NCBI RefSeq assembly: GCF_900129825.1
Contig: NZ_FQWZ01000001.1
Location: forward strand, 372,001 to 436,000
Direction of reading: 5' to 3'
Source: Hydrocarboniphaga daqingensis
GTDB taxonomy: Bacteria; Pseudomonadota; Gammaproteobacteria; Nevskiales; Nevskiaceae
Length of the DNA stretch: 64,000 nt
The notes under the pieces were generated by a model. The model was not told the DNA's origin and made no database searches. It saw only the letters and a list, made by a program, of their open reading frames with translations. A program made the position numbers and the translations under genes. How positions within the stretch are numbered: the stretch's first letter is position 1; every line of letters starts with the position of its first letter. Positions 26,910 to 34,569 of this stretch are shown piece by piece.

Positions 26910-28994
26910 CTAGCCCATCGCGCCGAGCAGGCGCACGCGCTTGGTTTCGGGTACTTCGTTGTAGGCCAGCACATGCAGGTCGGGCACGGTCTGGCGGACG
27001 AAGCGCGCCAGCAAGGGCCGCAGCGGCCCCGGCACCAGCAGCACGGCCGGCTGGCCGAGCGCGGCCTGCTTCTGCACGCCGTCGGCGATCGACTGCTGCA
27101 TGCGTTCGGCCAAGCCCGGCTCCAGCGCGACGTTGCCGCTGGACAAGCTGTCCTGCAGCACACGCTCCAGCGCCGGTGCCAGCGTGTAGGCCGGCAACTC
27201 GTCGTCCATGCCGTTGATGTCCTGGACGATCTGCCGACCCAGCGCGACGCGCACCGCCGACGCCAGCATCGTCGGGTCCTGCGTCTTGGGCGCGACCTCG
27301 GCCAGCGTCTCGGCGATCGTACGCAGCGCGCGGATCGGCACGCGGTCGGCAAGCAGGCTCTTCATCACCTTGACGAACACCGCCATGCTCATCGCCTTGG
27401 GCACCAGGTCTTCGGCGAGCTTCGGCGAGGTCTTGGCCAGATTGCCGAGCAATGCCTGGGCCTCGTCGTGACCGAACAGGTCGGCCGCGTGGCTGCCGAC
27501 CAGATGCGACAGATGCGTGGCGATCACGGTCGCCGGATCGACCACCGTGTAGCCGAGCGACTGCGCGTGGTCGCGCGCACCGCGTTCGATCCAGGTCGCA
27601 TCCAGACCAAAGGTCGGATCTTTGCCGGCAACGCCGACGATGGGCCCGAGCGCGCGGCCCGAGTCGAGCGCCATGAACTTGTCGGCATGGACCGCGCCCG
27701 TGGCCAACGGCACGCCATTGAGTGTGACGCGGTAGCCGTTGGGTGCCAGTTCCAGGTTGTCGCGAATGTGGACCGGGGCGACCAGGAAGCCCAGATCCTG
27801 CGTCAGCTTCTTGCGCACGCCCTTGATCCGCGCCATCAGTTCGCCGCCCTGCTTGACGTCGACCAGCGGAATCAACCGGTAGCCGACTTCAAGCCCGAGC
27901 GAGTCTTCGGCCGCGACATCTTCCCAGGTCAGCTCGGCCGGCTTGTTCGGCGGCGCCGCAGCCGGCTCGGCCTTGGCCTTGGCGGCTTCCGACACCGCAC
28001 GGCCGCTGCTCATCCGCCACGCCAGATACGCGCAGCCGGCAGCCAGCCCGAGAAACACCAGGTTGGGCATGCCGGGGATCATGCCGAGCAGGCCCATGAC
28101 CACGGCGGCGATGCCCAGCGCGCGCGCCTGCCCGAAGATCTGGCCAGCGAGCTGCTTGCTCATGTCCTGCGACTTGCTCATCCGCGTGACCAACACGGCC
28201 ACGGCGGTCGACAGCAGCAGCGACGGCACTTGCGCCACCAGACCGTCGCCGATCGCCAGCAAGGTGTAGATCCGCGCCGCGTCGCCGATGCCCAGCCCGT
28301 GCTCCATCGTGCCGACCAGCAAGCCGCCGATGACGTTGATGAACAGCACCAGCAGCCCGGCGACCGCGTCGCCGCGGACGAACTTGCTGGCACCGTCCAT
28401 CGACCCGTAGAAGTCGGCTTCCTCGCGCACTTCGTCGCGACGGAGTTTGGCCTCGTCGCGCGTCAACAATCCGGCATTCATGTCGGCGTCGATCGCCATC
28501 TGCTTGCCCGGCAGCGCATCCAGTACGAAGCGTGCGGACACTTCGGACACGCGCTCGGCACCCTTGGTGACGACGACGAAGTTGATGATCGTCAAGATCA
28601 TGAACACGATCAGGCCGACCGTGTAATGCCCCCCGATTACGAATTCACCGAAGGCCTCGATCACCTTGCCGGCCGCATGAGTGCCCTCGTGACCGTGCAG
28701 CAGCACGACGCGCGTCGACGCCACGTTCAGCGCCAAGCGCAGCAGTGTGGCCATCAGCAGCACGGTCGGGAACGCGCTGAACTCCATCGGCCGCATCACG
28801 TAGATCACGGCCAGCACGATCACGATGGATAGCGCCAAATTGAACGTGAACAGCAGATCGAGCAGGAACAGCGGCAGCGGCACGACCATCATGCCGAGAA
28901 TCGCCAGCAGCACCAGCGGCGCACCCAAGCCACTGGAGGCGCCACCTTTGATCAGCTGGAACAACGACGGTGAGGAGACGGTTTTGGTATTCAC
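26910..28994 (-). CDS. flhA: Flagellar export gate protein FlhA
   Basis: This 694-residue membrane protein forms the nonameric export gate of the flagellar type III secretion apparatus. The N-terminal half has about eight transmembrane helices (for example LVLLAILGMMVVPLPLFLLD and ALSIVIVLAVIYV). The conserved FHIPEP-type cytoplasmic loop reads RRDEVREEADFYGSMDGASK. The C-terminal half (about 350-690) is the soluble FlhA-C domain that docks export chaperones and FliJ. The start codon is GTG at 28994. A sigma-54-type motif lies 13-27 bases upstream. flhB, usually adjacent, and flhF, usually next, are both absent from the immediate neighbourhood. Confidence 0.95.
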   Translation of the reverse strand: MNTKTVSSPSLFQLIKGGASSGLGAPLVLLAILGMMVVPLPLFLLDLLFTFNLALSIVIVLAVIYVMRPMEFSAFPTVLLMATLLRLALNVASTRVVLLHGHEGTHAAGKVIEAFGEFVIGGHYTVGLIVFMILTIINFVVVTKGAERVSEVSARFVLDALPGKQMAIDADMNAGLLTRDEAKLRRDEVREEADFYGSMDGASKFVRGDAVAGLLVLFINVIGGLLVGTMEHGLGIGDAARIYTLLAIGDGLVAQVPSLLLSTAVAVLVTRMSKSQDMSKQLAGQIFGQARALGIAAVVMGLLGMIPGMPNLVFLGLAAGCAYLAWRMSSGRAVSEAAKAKAEPAAAPPNKPAELTWEDVAAEDSLGLEVGYRLIPLVDVKQGGELMARIKGVRKKLTQDLGFLVAPVHIRDNLELAPNGYRVTLNGVPLATGAVHADKFMALDSGRALGPIVGVAGKDPTFGLDATWIERGARDHAQSLGYTVVDPATVIATHLSHLVGSHAADLFGHDEAQALLGNLAKTSPKLAEDLVPKAMSMAVFVKVMKSLLADRVPIRALRTIAETLAEVAPKTQDPTMLASAVRVALGRQIVQDINGMDDELPAYTLAPALERVLQDSLSSGNVALEPGLAERMQQSIADGVQKQAALGQPAVLLVPGPLRPLLARFVRQTVPDLHVLAYNEVPETKRVRLLGAMG

Positions 28995-29006
28995 GCCGGC
29001 ATGCTT

Positions 29007-29021
29007 ACAAGCCGCGTACCA
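29007..29021 (-). promoter_or_regulatory. Sigma-54-type promoter for flhA
   Basis: On the minus strand TGGTAC (29016-29021) is followed by five bases and TTGT (29007-29010), compared with the consensus TGGCAC-N5-TTGC. The surrounding sequence CTGGTACGCGGCTTGTAAGC differs at only three positions from the motif before flgG, which supports a real shared promoter. It lies very close to the GTG start, so the leader is short. Confidence 0.5.
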
Positions 29022-29042
29022 GCCCCAACCCCCGTGCGGCGG

Positions 29043-29912
29043 TCAGCGGTAGCGTCGGTAGCTGCGCTTGAGGCGCCGCAGGTAGCTGACGAAGTCCAGG
29101 CCGGTCTGCTGTTCGAGCCGCTCGGCACGCGTCCGGAGCCCGGCCCAGTCCGGCGCCGGCGTGTCACCCACCCAGGCGAACAGCACGCGGTTGCCGCCCT
29201 TGACCGCAAGCGAGGCCGTGGCGCCGCCGAGCGTATCGGCCACCAAGGTCTCGATCGCGTCGGAGCGGCTGGCCTCACCGATCAGGTTGACGACGACGAT
29301 GCCGCCCGTGCGCACCCTGCGCTGCAGCCGCTGATAGAACAGCGGGTCAGCAAATGTCGGCGCGATGCCGAGCCGGTCGCAGCCGTCGATCAGCACCACG
29401 TCGGCGATGTCGCCCGACGGGTCGGCGAAGTAGTCGGCGGCATCGACGTGCAGGATCGGCATCCGGACCGTGGCCGGCGGCATCAGGAACATCTCACCCA
29501 GCGCGATCACGTCGGCGTCGATCTCCAGCGTCGTCACGCGCGCGCGCGGCAACTGCTGGTGGCAGAAGCGCGTCAGCGAGCCGCCACCGAGGCCGACGAC
29601 GACGATCTGCCGCGGCTGGGTATCGAACAGCATGAAGGCCATCATCGCCTGCGTATAGGCAAATACCAGCTCGTCTGGGTCCTTCAGGTTGATCGCGCTC
29701 TGTACATAGCGCAGATCGAAATGCAGCCGGCGCTGCTCACCATCATCGACGATGAATGGACGATCGTAGACGCCGTCGGCCAGCTGCTGCGCCAGCTTGA
29801 GCACGGCGGTGCCGGCCGGAGCGCGCAGCAACAGCATGCCCTGCTCCTGAACGTAGCTGGCGGGGATTTCGAACCACTGTTGGGTTTTGCGGGAGGCGCG
29901 TGCGGTTGGCAT
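29043..29912 (-). CDS. Spermidine-synthase-like protein (class I methyltransferase fold)
   Basis: The 289-residue protein has the Rossmann-like core of polyamine aminopropyltransferases. The nucleotide motif GLGGGSLTRF is at 107-116, followed by the acidic strand end TLEIDADVI (Glu130). The segment ILHVDAADYFADPSGDIADVVLIDGCD resembles the catalytic region, where the usual second-strand Asp and the DxxDP-type motif are only partly kept. N-terminal residues GVYDRPFIVDDGEQRRLHFD match the family beta-domain. It may make polyamines or be a related methyltransferase of unknown substrate. It lies between tPilZ and flhA on the same strand, an unusual place for such a gene. Confidence 0.75.
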   Translation of the reverse strand: MPTARASRKTQQWFEIPASYVQEQGMLLLRAPAGTAVLKLAQQLADGVYDRPFIVDDGEQRRLHFDLRYVQSAINLKDPDELVFAYTQAMMAFMLFDTQPRQIVVVGLGGGSLTRFCHQQLPRARVTTLEIDADVIALGEMFLMPPATVRMPILHVDAADYFADPSGDIADVVLIDGCDRLGIAPTFADPLFYQRLQRRVRTGGIVVVNLIGEASRSDAIETLVADTLGGATASLAVKGGNRVLFAWVGDTPAPDWAGLRTRAERLEQQTGLDFVSYLRRLKRSYRRYR

Positions 29913-29933
29913 CACGCCAGTGTAACGGCTGCC

Positions 29934-30467
29934 TCAGCTGCGGCGCGCTGCGGCGATCGCGCGGCGGTGCTGCTGGAACACGTGACGCTCCAGCGCCTGC
30001 TGCGCCGCATCGGCCATCGGCAGAAACTCGGCTTCGGCAAATGCGGCGTCGCCGTCGAGCATCCGCGCCGGCAAGCGCAGTGGCTGCTGCACGATCGGAT
30101 GCAGATAGATCTCGATCCAGCCCAGCGTACCGGCATCGGCTGTCGACTCGGCTCGCGGCCAGCGCAAGTGATCCCAAAACATCTGCAAGCCGACACGCGC
30201 CGGCCGCTTCAGAAAATGCGGTGCCAGTTCGCTGACGGCCGACAGCAGCAGGTCGAGCTTGGCGTGCAAGCGCTGGATCTCGACGTCCTGCGGCGTGGGT
30301 TGCTCGATCGGCGGCGTGCGCTCTTCGAACTGTGCAATCTGCGACAAGGCCCGCAGGTTGACCTCGCCGGCATGCTCGATGTCGCCAGGCTCGAAGCCGG
30401 CCACGGCCAGCCAGCGCATCGGCGCTTCGAGGCGATAGCTCAGAGCCGCTTGGTCATGGTCGGACAT
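29934..30467 (-). CDS. Atypical PilZ (tPilZ-like) protein linked to flagella
   Basis: The 177-residue protein has a long amphipathic helix with heptad spacing (DVEIQRLHAKLDLLLSAVSEL, about 60-82), preceded by a short N-terminal strand-and-helix region. It is followed by a compact beta region (ARVGLQMFWDHLRW, LGWIEIYLHPIVQQPLRLPA). This matches the atypical tetrameric PilZ proteins of xanthomonads, which sit beside fliS and whose heptad helix drives tetramer formation. The canonical RxxxR cyclic-di-GMP motif is not evident, as in those relatives. The ATG at 30467 was chosen over 30497. It lies 60 bases after fliS, and a role in flagellar regulation is inferred from position. Confidence 0.7.
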   Translation of the reverse strand: MSDHDQAALSYRLEAPMRWLAVAGFEPGDIEHAGEVNLRALSQIAQFEERTPPIEQPTPQDVEIQRLHAKLDLLLSAVSELAPHFLKRPARVGLQMFWDHLRWPRAESTADAGTLGWIEIYLHPIVQQPLRLPARMLDGDAAFAEAEFLPMADAAQQALERHVFQQHRRAIAAARRS

Positions 30468-30527
30468 CGGATATCTCCAGGGCGACGCCGTCGGCACATC
30501 GTAGGCGCCGGCTGCGTCTCGGGTCCA

Positions 30528-30929
30528 TCAACGCTGCATCGGGTCGATCGCGTCCCAGCCGCTCTTGATCGTCACGATCAGCTTGGAAACCTCGGCCAGG
30601 ATGTCGGGGTCGTTTTTGGCATTGGCCAGCGTCATGCGCCGGAGGCAGTAGTCATAGAGCGCATCGAGCCGCTCGGCCAAGGACCCACCGGCATCGTGGT
30701 CGAGTACGACCCGCAGATGCTCGACGATCTGGATCGCGCCGTTGATCGCCTTGAGCTTGGCACCGACATCGCCGCGCGAGATCGACGAGCGTGCGATCGC
30801 GAGCCGTTCAAGAACACCGTCATACAGCATCGAGATCAGTCGATGCGGGCTGGCCTCGCTCGAAATCGTCGCCGACGCCGTGTCGGTGTAGTAGCGCATA
30901 CGAGCGGCCGAAGCAGTGGAAGGAGCCAT
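30528..30929 (-). CDS. fliS: Flagellin export chaperone FliS
   Basis: This 133-residue helical chaperone binds the C-terminus of flagellin in the cytoplasm and stops early polymerisation. The family pattern is clear: YYTDTASATISSEASPHRLI, SMLYDGVLERLAIARSSI, KLKAINGAIQIVEHLRVVLD and LYDYCLRRMTLANAKNDPDI. The start at 30929 has AGGAG inside its first codons rather than upstream, but family length supports it; an in-frame ATG at 31010 would add 27 atypical residues. A FliA-type promoter candidate ends 39 bases upstream. Confidence 0.93.
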   Translation of the reverse strand: MAPSTASAARMRYYTDTASATISSEASPHRLISMLYDGVLERLAIARSSISRGDVGAKLKAINGAIQIVEHLRVVLDHDAGGSLAERLDALYDYCLRRMTLANAKNDPDILAEVSKLIVTIKSGWDAIDPMQR

Positions 30930-30967
30930 TGGATTTGAACCGGTTGATGTTGCCTGCGATATCAATA

Positions 30968-30994
30968 ACATCGGCAAATAAAGCGGTTTCTTGA
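30968..30994 (-). promoter_or_regulatory. Possible sigma-28 promoter for fliS
   Basis: On the minus strand TCAAGAAA (30987-30994) is followed by 11 bases and GCCGATGT (30968-30975). The -10 core GCCGAT and the exact spacing agree with the FliA consensus; the -35 is weak. It also supports the downstream start codon for fliS. Confidence 0.5.
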
Positions 30995-31105
30995 GCGTTT
31001 CCGCCAGCATTCAATCAGGATATTTCAACCCATCGAATGCCCCTGCGATGCGTCGACGGCGACTCGGCGGTAAGCGATCGCCGCCGCCTGCAATCGCCGC
31101 ATCCG

Positions 31106-32437
31106 CTAGCTGTTCGCGCGCTGGTTGTAGCGCTCGTTATCCATCTGATCGAGATACGTCGCCACGTTCTTGTACTTGCTGACGATGGCATCCAGCGAAT
31201 TGAACTGGGTCCTGTACAAGGCTTCTTTCTGCGCCATCCGCGCGTCGAGTGCTTCGCGGTCGATGTCGATCCGGCTCAGTACTTTGTTCAGCGCATCAAG
31301 CTTGTTGTCGATCGGACCGTCGGCCTTGATATAGCCTTCGACCAGCGTGTTCATCCGCGTTGCAATACCGGACGTGCTGCCGAACATGTTCTGAATCGAC
31401 GTATTGTCGTCAGTCAGTGACGTGGCCAGCTTGGCCGCATCGACCTTCAGCGTCCCGTCGATGTTGGTGGTGATGCCGATATCGGTGAGCGTATCGAACG
31501 TGCCTGATTCGACGCTGGCGCCGATGATCGACCGCATTGCCAGCGAGGTGCTGCGCAATGCCGCATCGCCCATCAGTGCGCCGGCCGTCTTGCTGGCCGC
31601 GTCGTAGCCGGTGAGGCTGCTGTAGGTCTGAACCAGCGTGTTGTAGGCCTCGACGAAGTTGTTGACGGCCGTGTTGGCGGCGCTGTCATCGGCCGCCACG
31701 GTGACGGTGACCTTGGTTCCGACCGAGGCCTTGTTCAAGCTGATGCTGACGCCGTCGACCACGTTCGACACGTAGTTGTAGGCACTGGTGCGGGTGTAGC
31801 CGTCGACTTTGACTTGCGAGTCGGTCGCGCTCTGCAGCTCGCTGAAGTTGGTCAGCGACGTGCTGACACCGACGGCATTGGCGGTGCCGGTGTTACGCGC
31901 GGTCAATACCATGCGCGTGCCACCGTCTTCGGCCACGAGCGTTGCACCGACACCGACATTGCCGCTCGCACTGTTGATCGCGTCGCGCAGCTGCGCCACG
32001 GTGGTCGTCGCCGTCGCAGTCACCGTGAACGAATTGCTGCCGACCGTGAACGTCATGTCGCCGGCGCCGACCAGAGCCGAACTGGATGCGAACGCATCCG
32101 AGCCGAGCTTCTGTGCGCGGGCCAATGACAGCACTTCGATCTGCGTCTGCCCGGGCTGGGCCGATTTGGACGCGGTCGCCGTGAAAATACTGGCGTCGGA
32201 TACCGACGCCGTGCGCTTGCCTAAGTCACCACCCGATGTGAGCTTGGCCAGCGACTGCTGCAAGGTGTTCATCGCCGACTTGAGCGCGCCCAAGCCGGAA
32301 ATCTGCAAATCCGCCTTGGCCTTGGTCGTATTGAGCCGGGTGTCCTGCGCGCTGCGGTCCGCCGCCACCAACTTGGTGACGATTGAATCGACGTCGAGGC
32401 CGGAGCCCAAACCGGATGAAGTGATCGTGCTGGCCAT
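31106..32437 (-). CDS. fliD: Flagellar hook-associated protein 2 (filament cap) FliD
   Basis: This 443-residue protein forms the cap at the filament tip and guides flagellin folding. The N-terminus has the typical GLGSGLDVDSIVTKLVAADR. A FliD_N coiled region (to about 100), a central beta domain (about 110-240) and a C-terminal coiled coil (about 250-435, ending KYKNVATYLDQMDNERYNQ) follow. The length is normal for FliD. It lies 36 bases after flaG. Confidence 0.94.
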   Translation of the reverse strand: MASTITSSGLGSGLDVDSIVTKLVAADRSAQDTRLNTTKAKADLQISGLGALKSAMNTLQQSLAKLTSGGDLGKRTASVSDASIFTATASKSAQPGQTQIEVLSLARAQKLGSDAFASSSALVGAGDMTFTVGSNSFTVTATATTTVAQLRDAINSASGNVGVGATLVAEDGGTRMVLTARNTGTANAVGVSTSLTNFSELQSATDSQVKVDGYTRTSAYNYVSNVVDGVSISLNKASVGTKVTVTVAADDSAANTAVNNFVEAYNTLVQTYSSLTGYDAASKTAGALMGDAALRSTSLAMRSIIGASVESGTFDTLTDIGITTNIDGTLKVDAAKLATSLTDDNTSIQNMFGSTSGIATRMNTLVEGYIKADGPIDNKLDALNKVLSRIDIDREALDARMAQKEALYRTQFNSLDAIVSKYKNVATYLDQMDNERYNQRANS

Positions 32438-32473
32438 GATCGATACCCCGCAACTTCCGCTATCTATGCCGGC

Positions 32474-32854
32474 TCAAGCGGTCTGCTTGAACAACTGCGG
32501 CGTCTCGTTCTGCAAGGCCTGCGCCAGCCGCAAGGCTTCTTCGCTTGGCACCTGCCGGATTACCGTTCCATCGCGCGAGTCGGTGACCGTGACCACCAGC
32601 CGGCGGCTCTCCTCGTCGACGTGGAAATGCAGTTCGGCACGTCGTAGCAGCATGTGTTCGTTGAGGCTCTCTGCCGCCTTTTGTACGGCATCGCGATCGG
32701 CCTGATTGGGTTCCGATGCGTCGGTTTCTTGTCGCTGTCGCGCGGCATCGCCGTCGGCCGCAGCGACTCGGGTTAGCGGGTTTACCGCCGGGACGACGCG
32801 AGCCCCGGCGTCGACGGGTGTCGAGGCCGAGGCGGATATGGGATTGACGAGCAT
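32474..32854 (-). CDS. flaG: FlaG family protein
   Basis: The 126-residue FlaG protein affects filament length in pseudomonads and vibrios, and is commonly placed between fliC and fliD as here. The N-terminal half is low complexity. The conserved C-terminal half contains the helix AVQKAAESLNEHMLLRRAEL followed by FHVDEESRRLVVTVTD and GTVIRQVPSEEALRLAQAL, the hallmark of the family. It follows the fliC terminator-like hairpin and precedes fliD by 36 bases. Confidence 0.9.
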   Translation of the reverse strand: MLVNPISASASTPVDAGARVVPAVNPLTRVAAADGDAARQRQETDASEPNQADRDAVQKAAESLNEHMLLRRAELHFHVDEESRRLVVTVTDSRDGTVIRQVPSEEALRLAQALQNETPQLFKQTA

Positions 32855-32880
32855 GGCTTTCTGCCAGCAGAAGTGGACCT

Positions 32881-32925
32881 AAAAGAGACCCGCCGGCATA
32901 CCGATGATGGGTCAGTACGCCGGCG
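32881..32925 (-). terminator. Terminator-like hairpin after fliC
   Basis: An 11-bp stem with one G-U pair (32891-32901 with 32915-32925) lies 13 bases after the fliC stop on the minus strand. A TCTCTTTT stretch follows within a few bases. It would reduce read-through from the abundant fliC transcript into flaG and fliD. Confidence 0.6.
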
Positions 32926-32938
32926 TGTCGCCGTTTGC

Positions 32939-34087
32939 TTAGCCCTGCAGCAGCTTCAGCACACCCTGGGCCGAGCTGTTGGCCTGCGACAGCATCGAGA
33001 TGCCGGCCTGCTGCAGCACCTGGCCGCGGCTCAAGTTGGCCGTTTCCTGCGCGAAGTCAGCGTCCTGGATGCGGCTACGTGAGGCCGACAGGTTCTCAGC
33101 GGTCGTGTCGACCGACGAGACCACCGAGCTGAAGCGGTTCTGCACCGCACCGAGCGAGGCGCGAGCCGTGTTGATCTGGCTCAACGCGCTGTCGATCTGC
33201 TTGATGGCCAGCTGCGAACCGGCGTAGCTGGACACGTCGAGCGTGGTCAGACCGGTCTGGTTGGTCGCCGTCGCCGTGACACCACCCGCACCGTCGAAGC
33301 CGGTCAGCGTGCCGTCGTCGGTACCGGCCAGCGTGATCGTGGACTCGGAGGTCAGCATGATCTGGTTGGTCGTGGAGTCGACATAGGCATTGACGCCGGT
33401 GGTCGTGGACACGTTGTTGATCGCATCGACCAACTGAGCGCCGCGCTCGGAGGCGCTGCCGACGGCGGCCAGCGCACCAATGTCGGTGCCGTTGATCGTC
33501 AGCGAGCCAGCAGCAGCAGCGCCGGTGCCCAACGTGGCAACCTGGGTCGAGGCCGTCGACGCGGTGCTGACATCGCTCAGTGCGGCGAGGTTGGCATCGG
33601 CGATGGTGTTGACGGTGATCGTTTCACCAGCGTTGGCACCGACCTGGAACACAGCGCCAGTGAAGCTGCCGTCGAGCACTTTGACGCCGTTGAAGGCGGT
33701 CGTGTTGGCGACGCGCTCGACTTCGGCCTTCAGGCTGGTGACTTCGGTCTGCAGCGCGTCGCGATCGCTCTGCGAGTTGGTCGCGTTGGACGACTGCACG
33801 GCCAGTTCACGAATACGCTGCAGGTTGTTGGTGACTTCCACCAGCGCGCCTTCCGCCGTCTGCGCCAGCGAGATGCCGTCGTTGGCATTGCGCGAAGCCT
33901 GGTTCAGACCCTTGATCTGCGACGTGAAGCGCTGCGAGATCGCGAGGCCGGCGGCGTCGTCCTTGGCGCTGTTGATGCGCAGGCCCGAGGACAGACGCTG
34001 CATCGCGGTGTTCAACTGCATCTGCGAGTTGTTGACGTTGCGCTGTGCATTGAGCGACGCCACGTTGGTGTTGATAGTTTGTGCCAT
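32939..34087 (-). CDS. fliC: Flagellin FliC
   Basis: The 382-residue filament subunit is exported through the flagellar channel. The N-terminal D0/D1 region ([40 protein letters not shown]) and the C-terminal D1/D0 region ([20 protein letters not shown], ending [17 protein letters not shown]) are highly conserved. The central variable part (about 175-290) is short, so the D2/D3 surface domains are small. Only one flagellin gene is present in this window. It has a strong FliA promoter 176-202 bases upstream and a terminator-like hairpin downstream. Confidence 0.97.
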   Translation of the reverse strand: MAQTINTNVASLNAQRNVNNSQMQLNTAMQRLSSGLRINSAKDDAAGLAISQRFTSQIKGLNQASRNANDGISLAQTAEGALVEVTNNLQRIRELAVQSSNATNSQSDRDALQTEVTSLKAEVERVANTTAFNGVKVLDGSFTGAVFQVGANAGETITVNTIADANLAALSDVSTASTASTQVATLGTGAAAAGSLTINGTDIGALAAVGSASERGAQLVDAINNVSTTTGVNAYVDSTTNQIMLTSESTITLAGTDDGTLTGFDGAGGVTATATNQTGLTTLDVSSYAGSQLAIKQIDSALSQINTARASLGAVQNRFSSVVSSVDTTAENLSASRSRIQDADFAQETANLSRGQVLQQAGISMLSQANSSAQGVLKLLQG

Positions 34088-34262
34088 GACTATGACTCCT
34101 TGAGTGGTTGGGTTCCCGGCGTGGCTGTCGTGTCCTGCTGGGATGCTTCGGCGCCAGACCCGTGATTGGGAACTTCGCCGCTGCTGTAGGGGTTAACGGA
34201 ACGTTTGCAAAAAACTTTAATCGGTGTTTGTCCAGAACTATTTTTTACATCTAACCAGCAAC

Positions 34263-34289
34263 TTATCGGCATCCATCATCAGAACTTGA
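34263..34289 (-). promoter_or_regulatory. Sigma-28 (FliA) promoter for fliC
   Basis: On the minus strand TCAAGTTC (34282-34289), an 11-base spacer and a perfect GCCGATAA (34263-34270) match the FliA consensus. Transcription should start near 34256, giving a leader of about 170 bases, long enough for post-transcriptional control. Confidence 0.9.
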
Positions 34290-34375
34290 GGCTTGGAGAT
34301 GACAGCGACCGAATTTCGACGGCAACTCTTCAGCGTGCGACCGGTACTGCTGTGTCCTTGAACGATGGCTTGTAA

Positions 34376-34392
34376 ATGAGAGTGACTCTCAT
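34376..34392 (+). promoter_or_regulatory. Fur-box-like palindrome
   Basis: ATGAGAG-TGA-CTCTCAT is a perfect inverted repeat. Its core TGAGAGT-G-ACTCTCA (34377-34391) has the 7-1-7 geometry of Fur sites. It agrees in style with the Fur-like sites before tonB and the siderophore receptor in this window. It lies 64 bases before a 37-codon open frame with a good ribosome site. Confidence 0.55.
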
Positions 34393-34455
34393 CTACGATG
34401 ACCCGGTGGCCAGCTGCTGCAAGCCCTCCTTTCCACTGGATCGAAGGACGATGCG

Positions 34456-34569
34456 ATGAACGAAATGCTGTGGTTCCTGCTGGCCGACCTGCTCGGCTGT
34501 TTGTTGATTGCCGGTCTGCTGATGCTGCTGACCGGGCCCTTGGATCCGCCTGCCGATCAGCGCAGGTAG
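34456..34569 (+). CDS. Tiny predicted membrane protein, 37 residues
   Basis: The frame encodes MNEMLWFLLADLLGC followed by LLIAGLLMLLTGP and a short polar tail. It is a single transmembrane helix with a charged C-terminus. AAGGA lies 7 bases before the ATG, a good ribosome site. Its 3' end overlaps the 3' end of flgL on the other strand by 13 bases. A Fur-box-like palindrome upstream suggests iron control. No family is recognised, and its reality rests on the ribosome site, composition and regulatory context. Confidence 0.45.
   Translation: MNEMLWFLLADLLGCLLIAGLLMLLTGPLDPPADQRR

Larger units (their letters stand above)
34088..34455. other. Regulatory intergenic region between fliC and flgL
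   Basis: This 368-base stretch holds the fliC leader and FliA promoter on the minus strand. On the plus strand it holds a perfect 7-1-7 palindrome of Fur type with a small open frame after it. The fliC leader (about 34088-34255) is AT-richer than its surroundings, with homopolymer runs near 34210 and 34240. The rest shows no gene. Confidence 0.6.

Noticed and set aside
26973-28832. A 619-codon plus-strand frame opposite flhA
   Set aside because: The His/Arg/Gln-rich translation is a by-product of high-GC codon bias opposite flhA.
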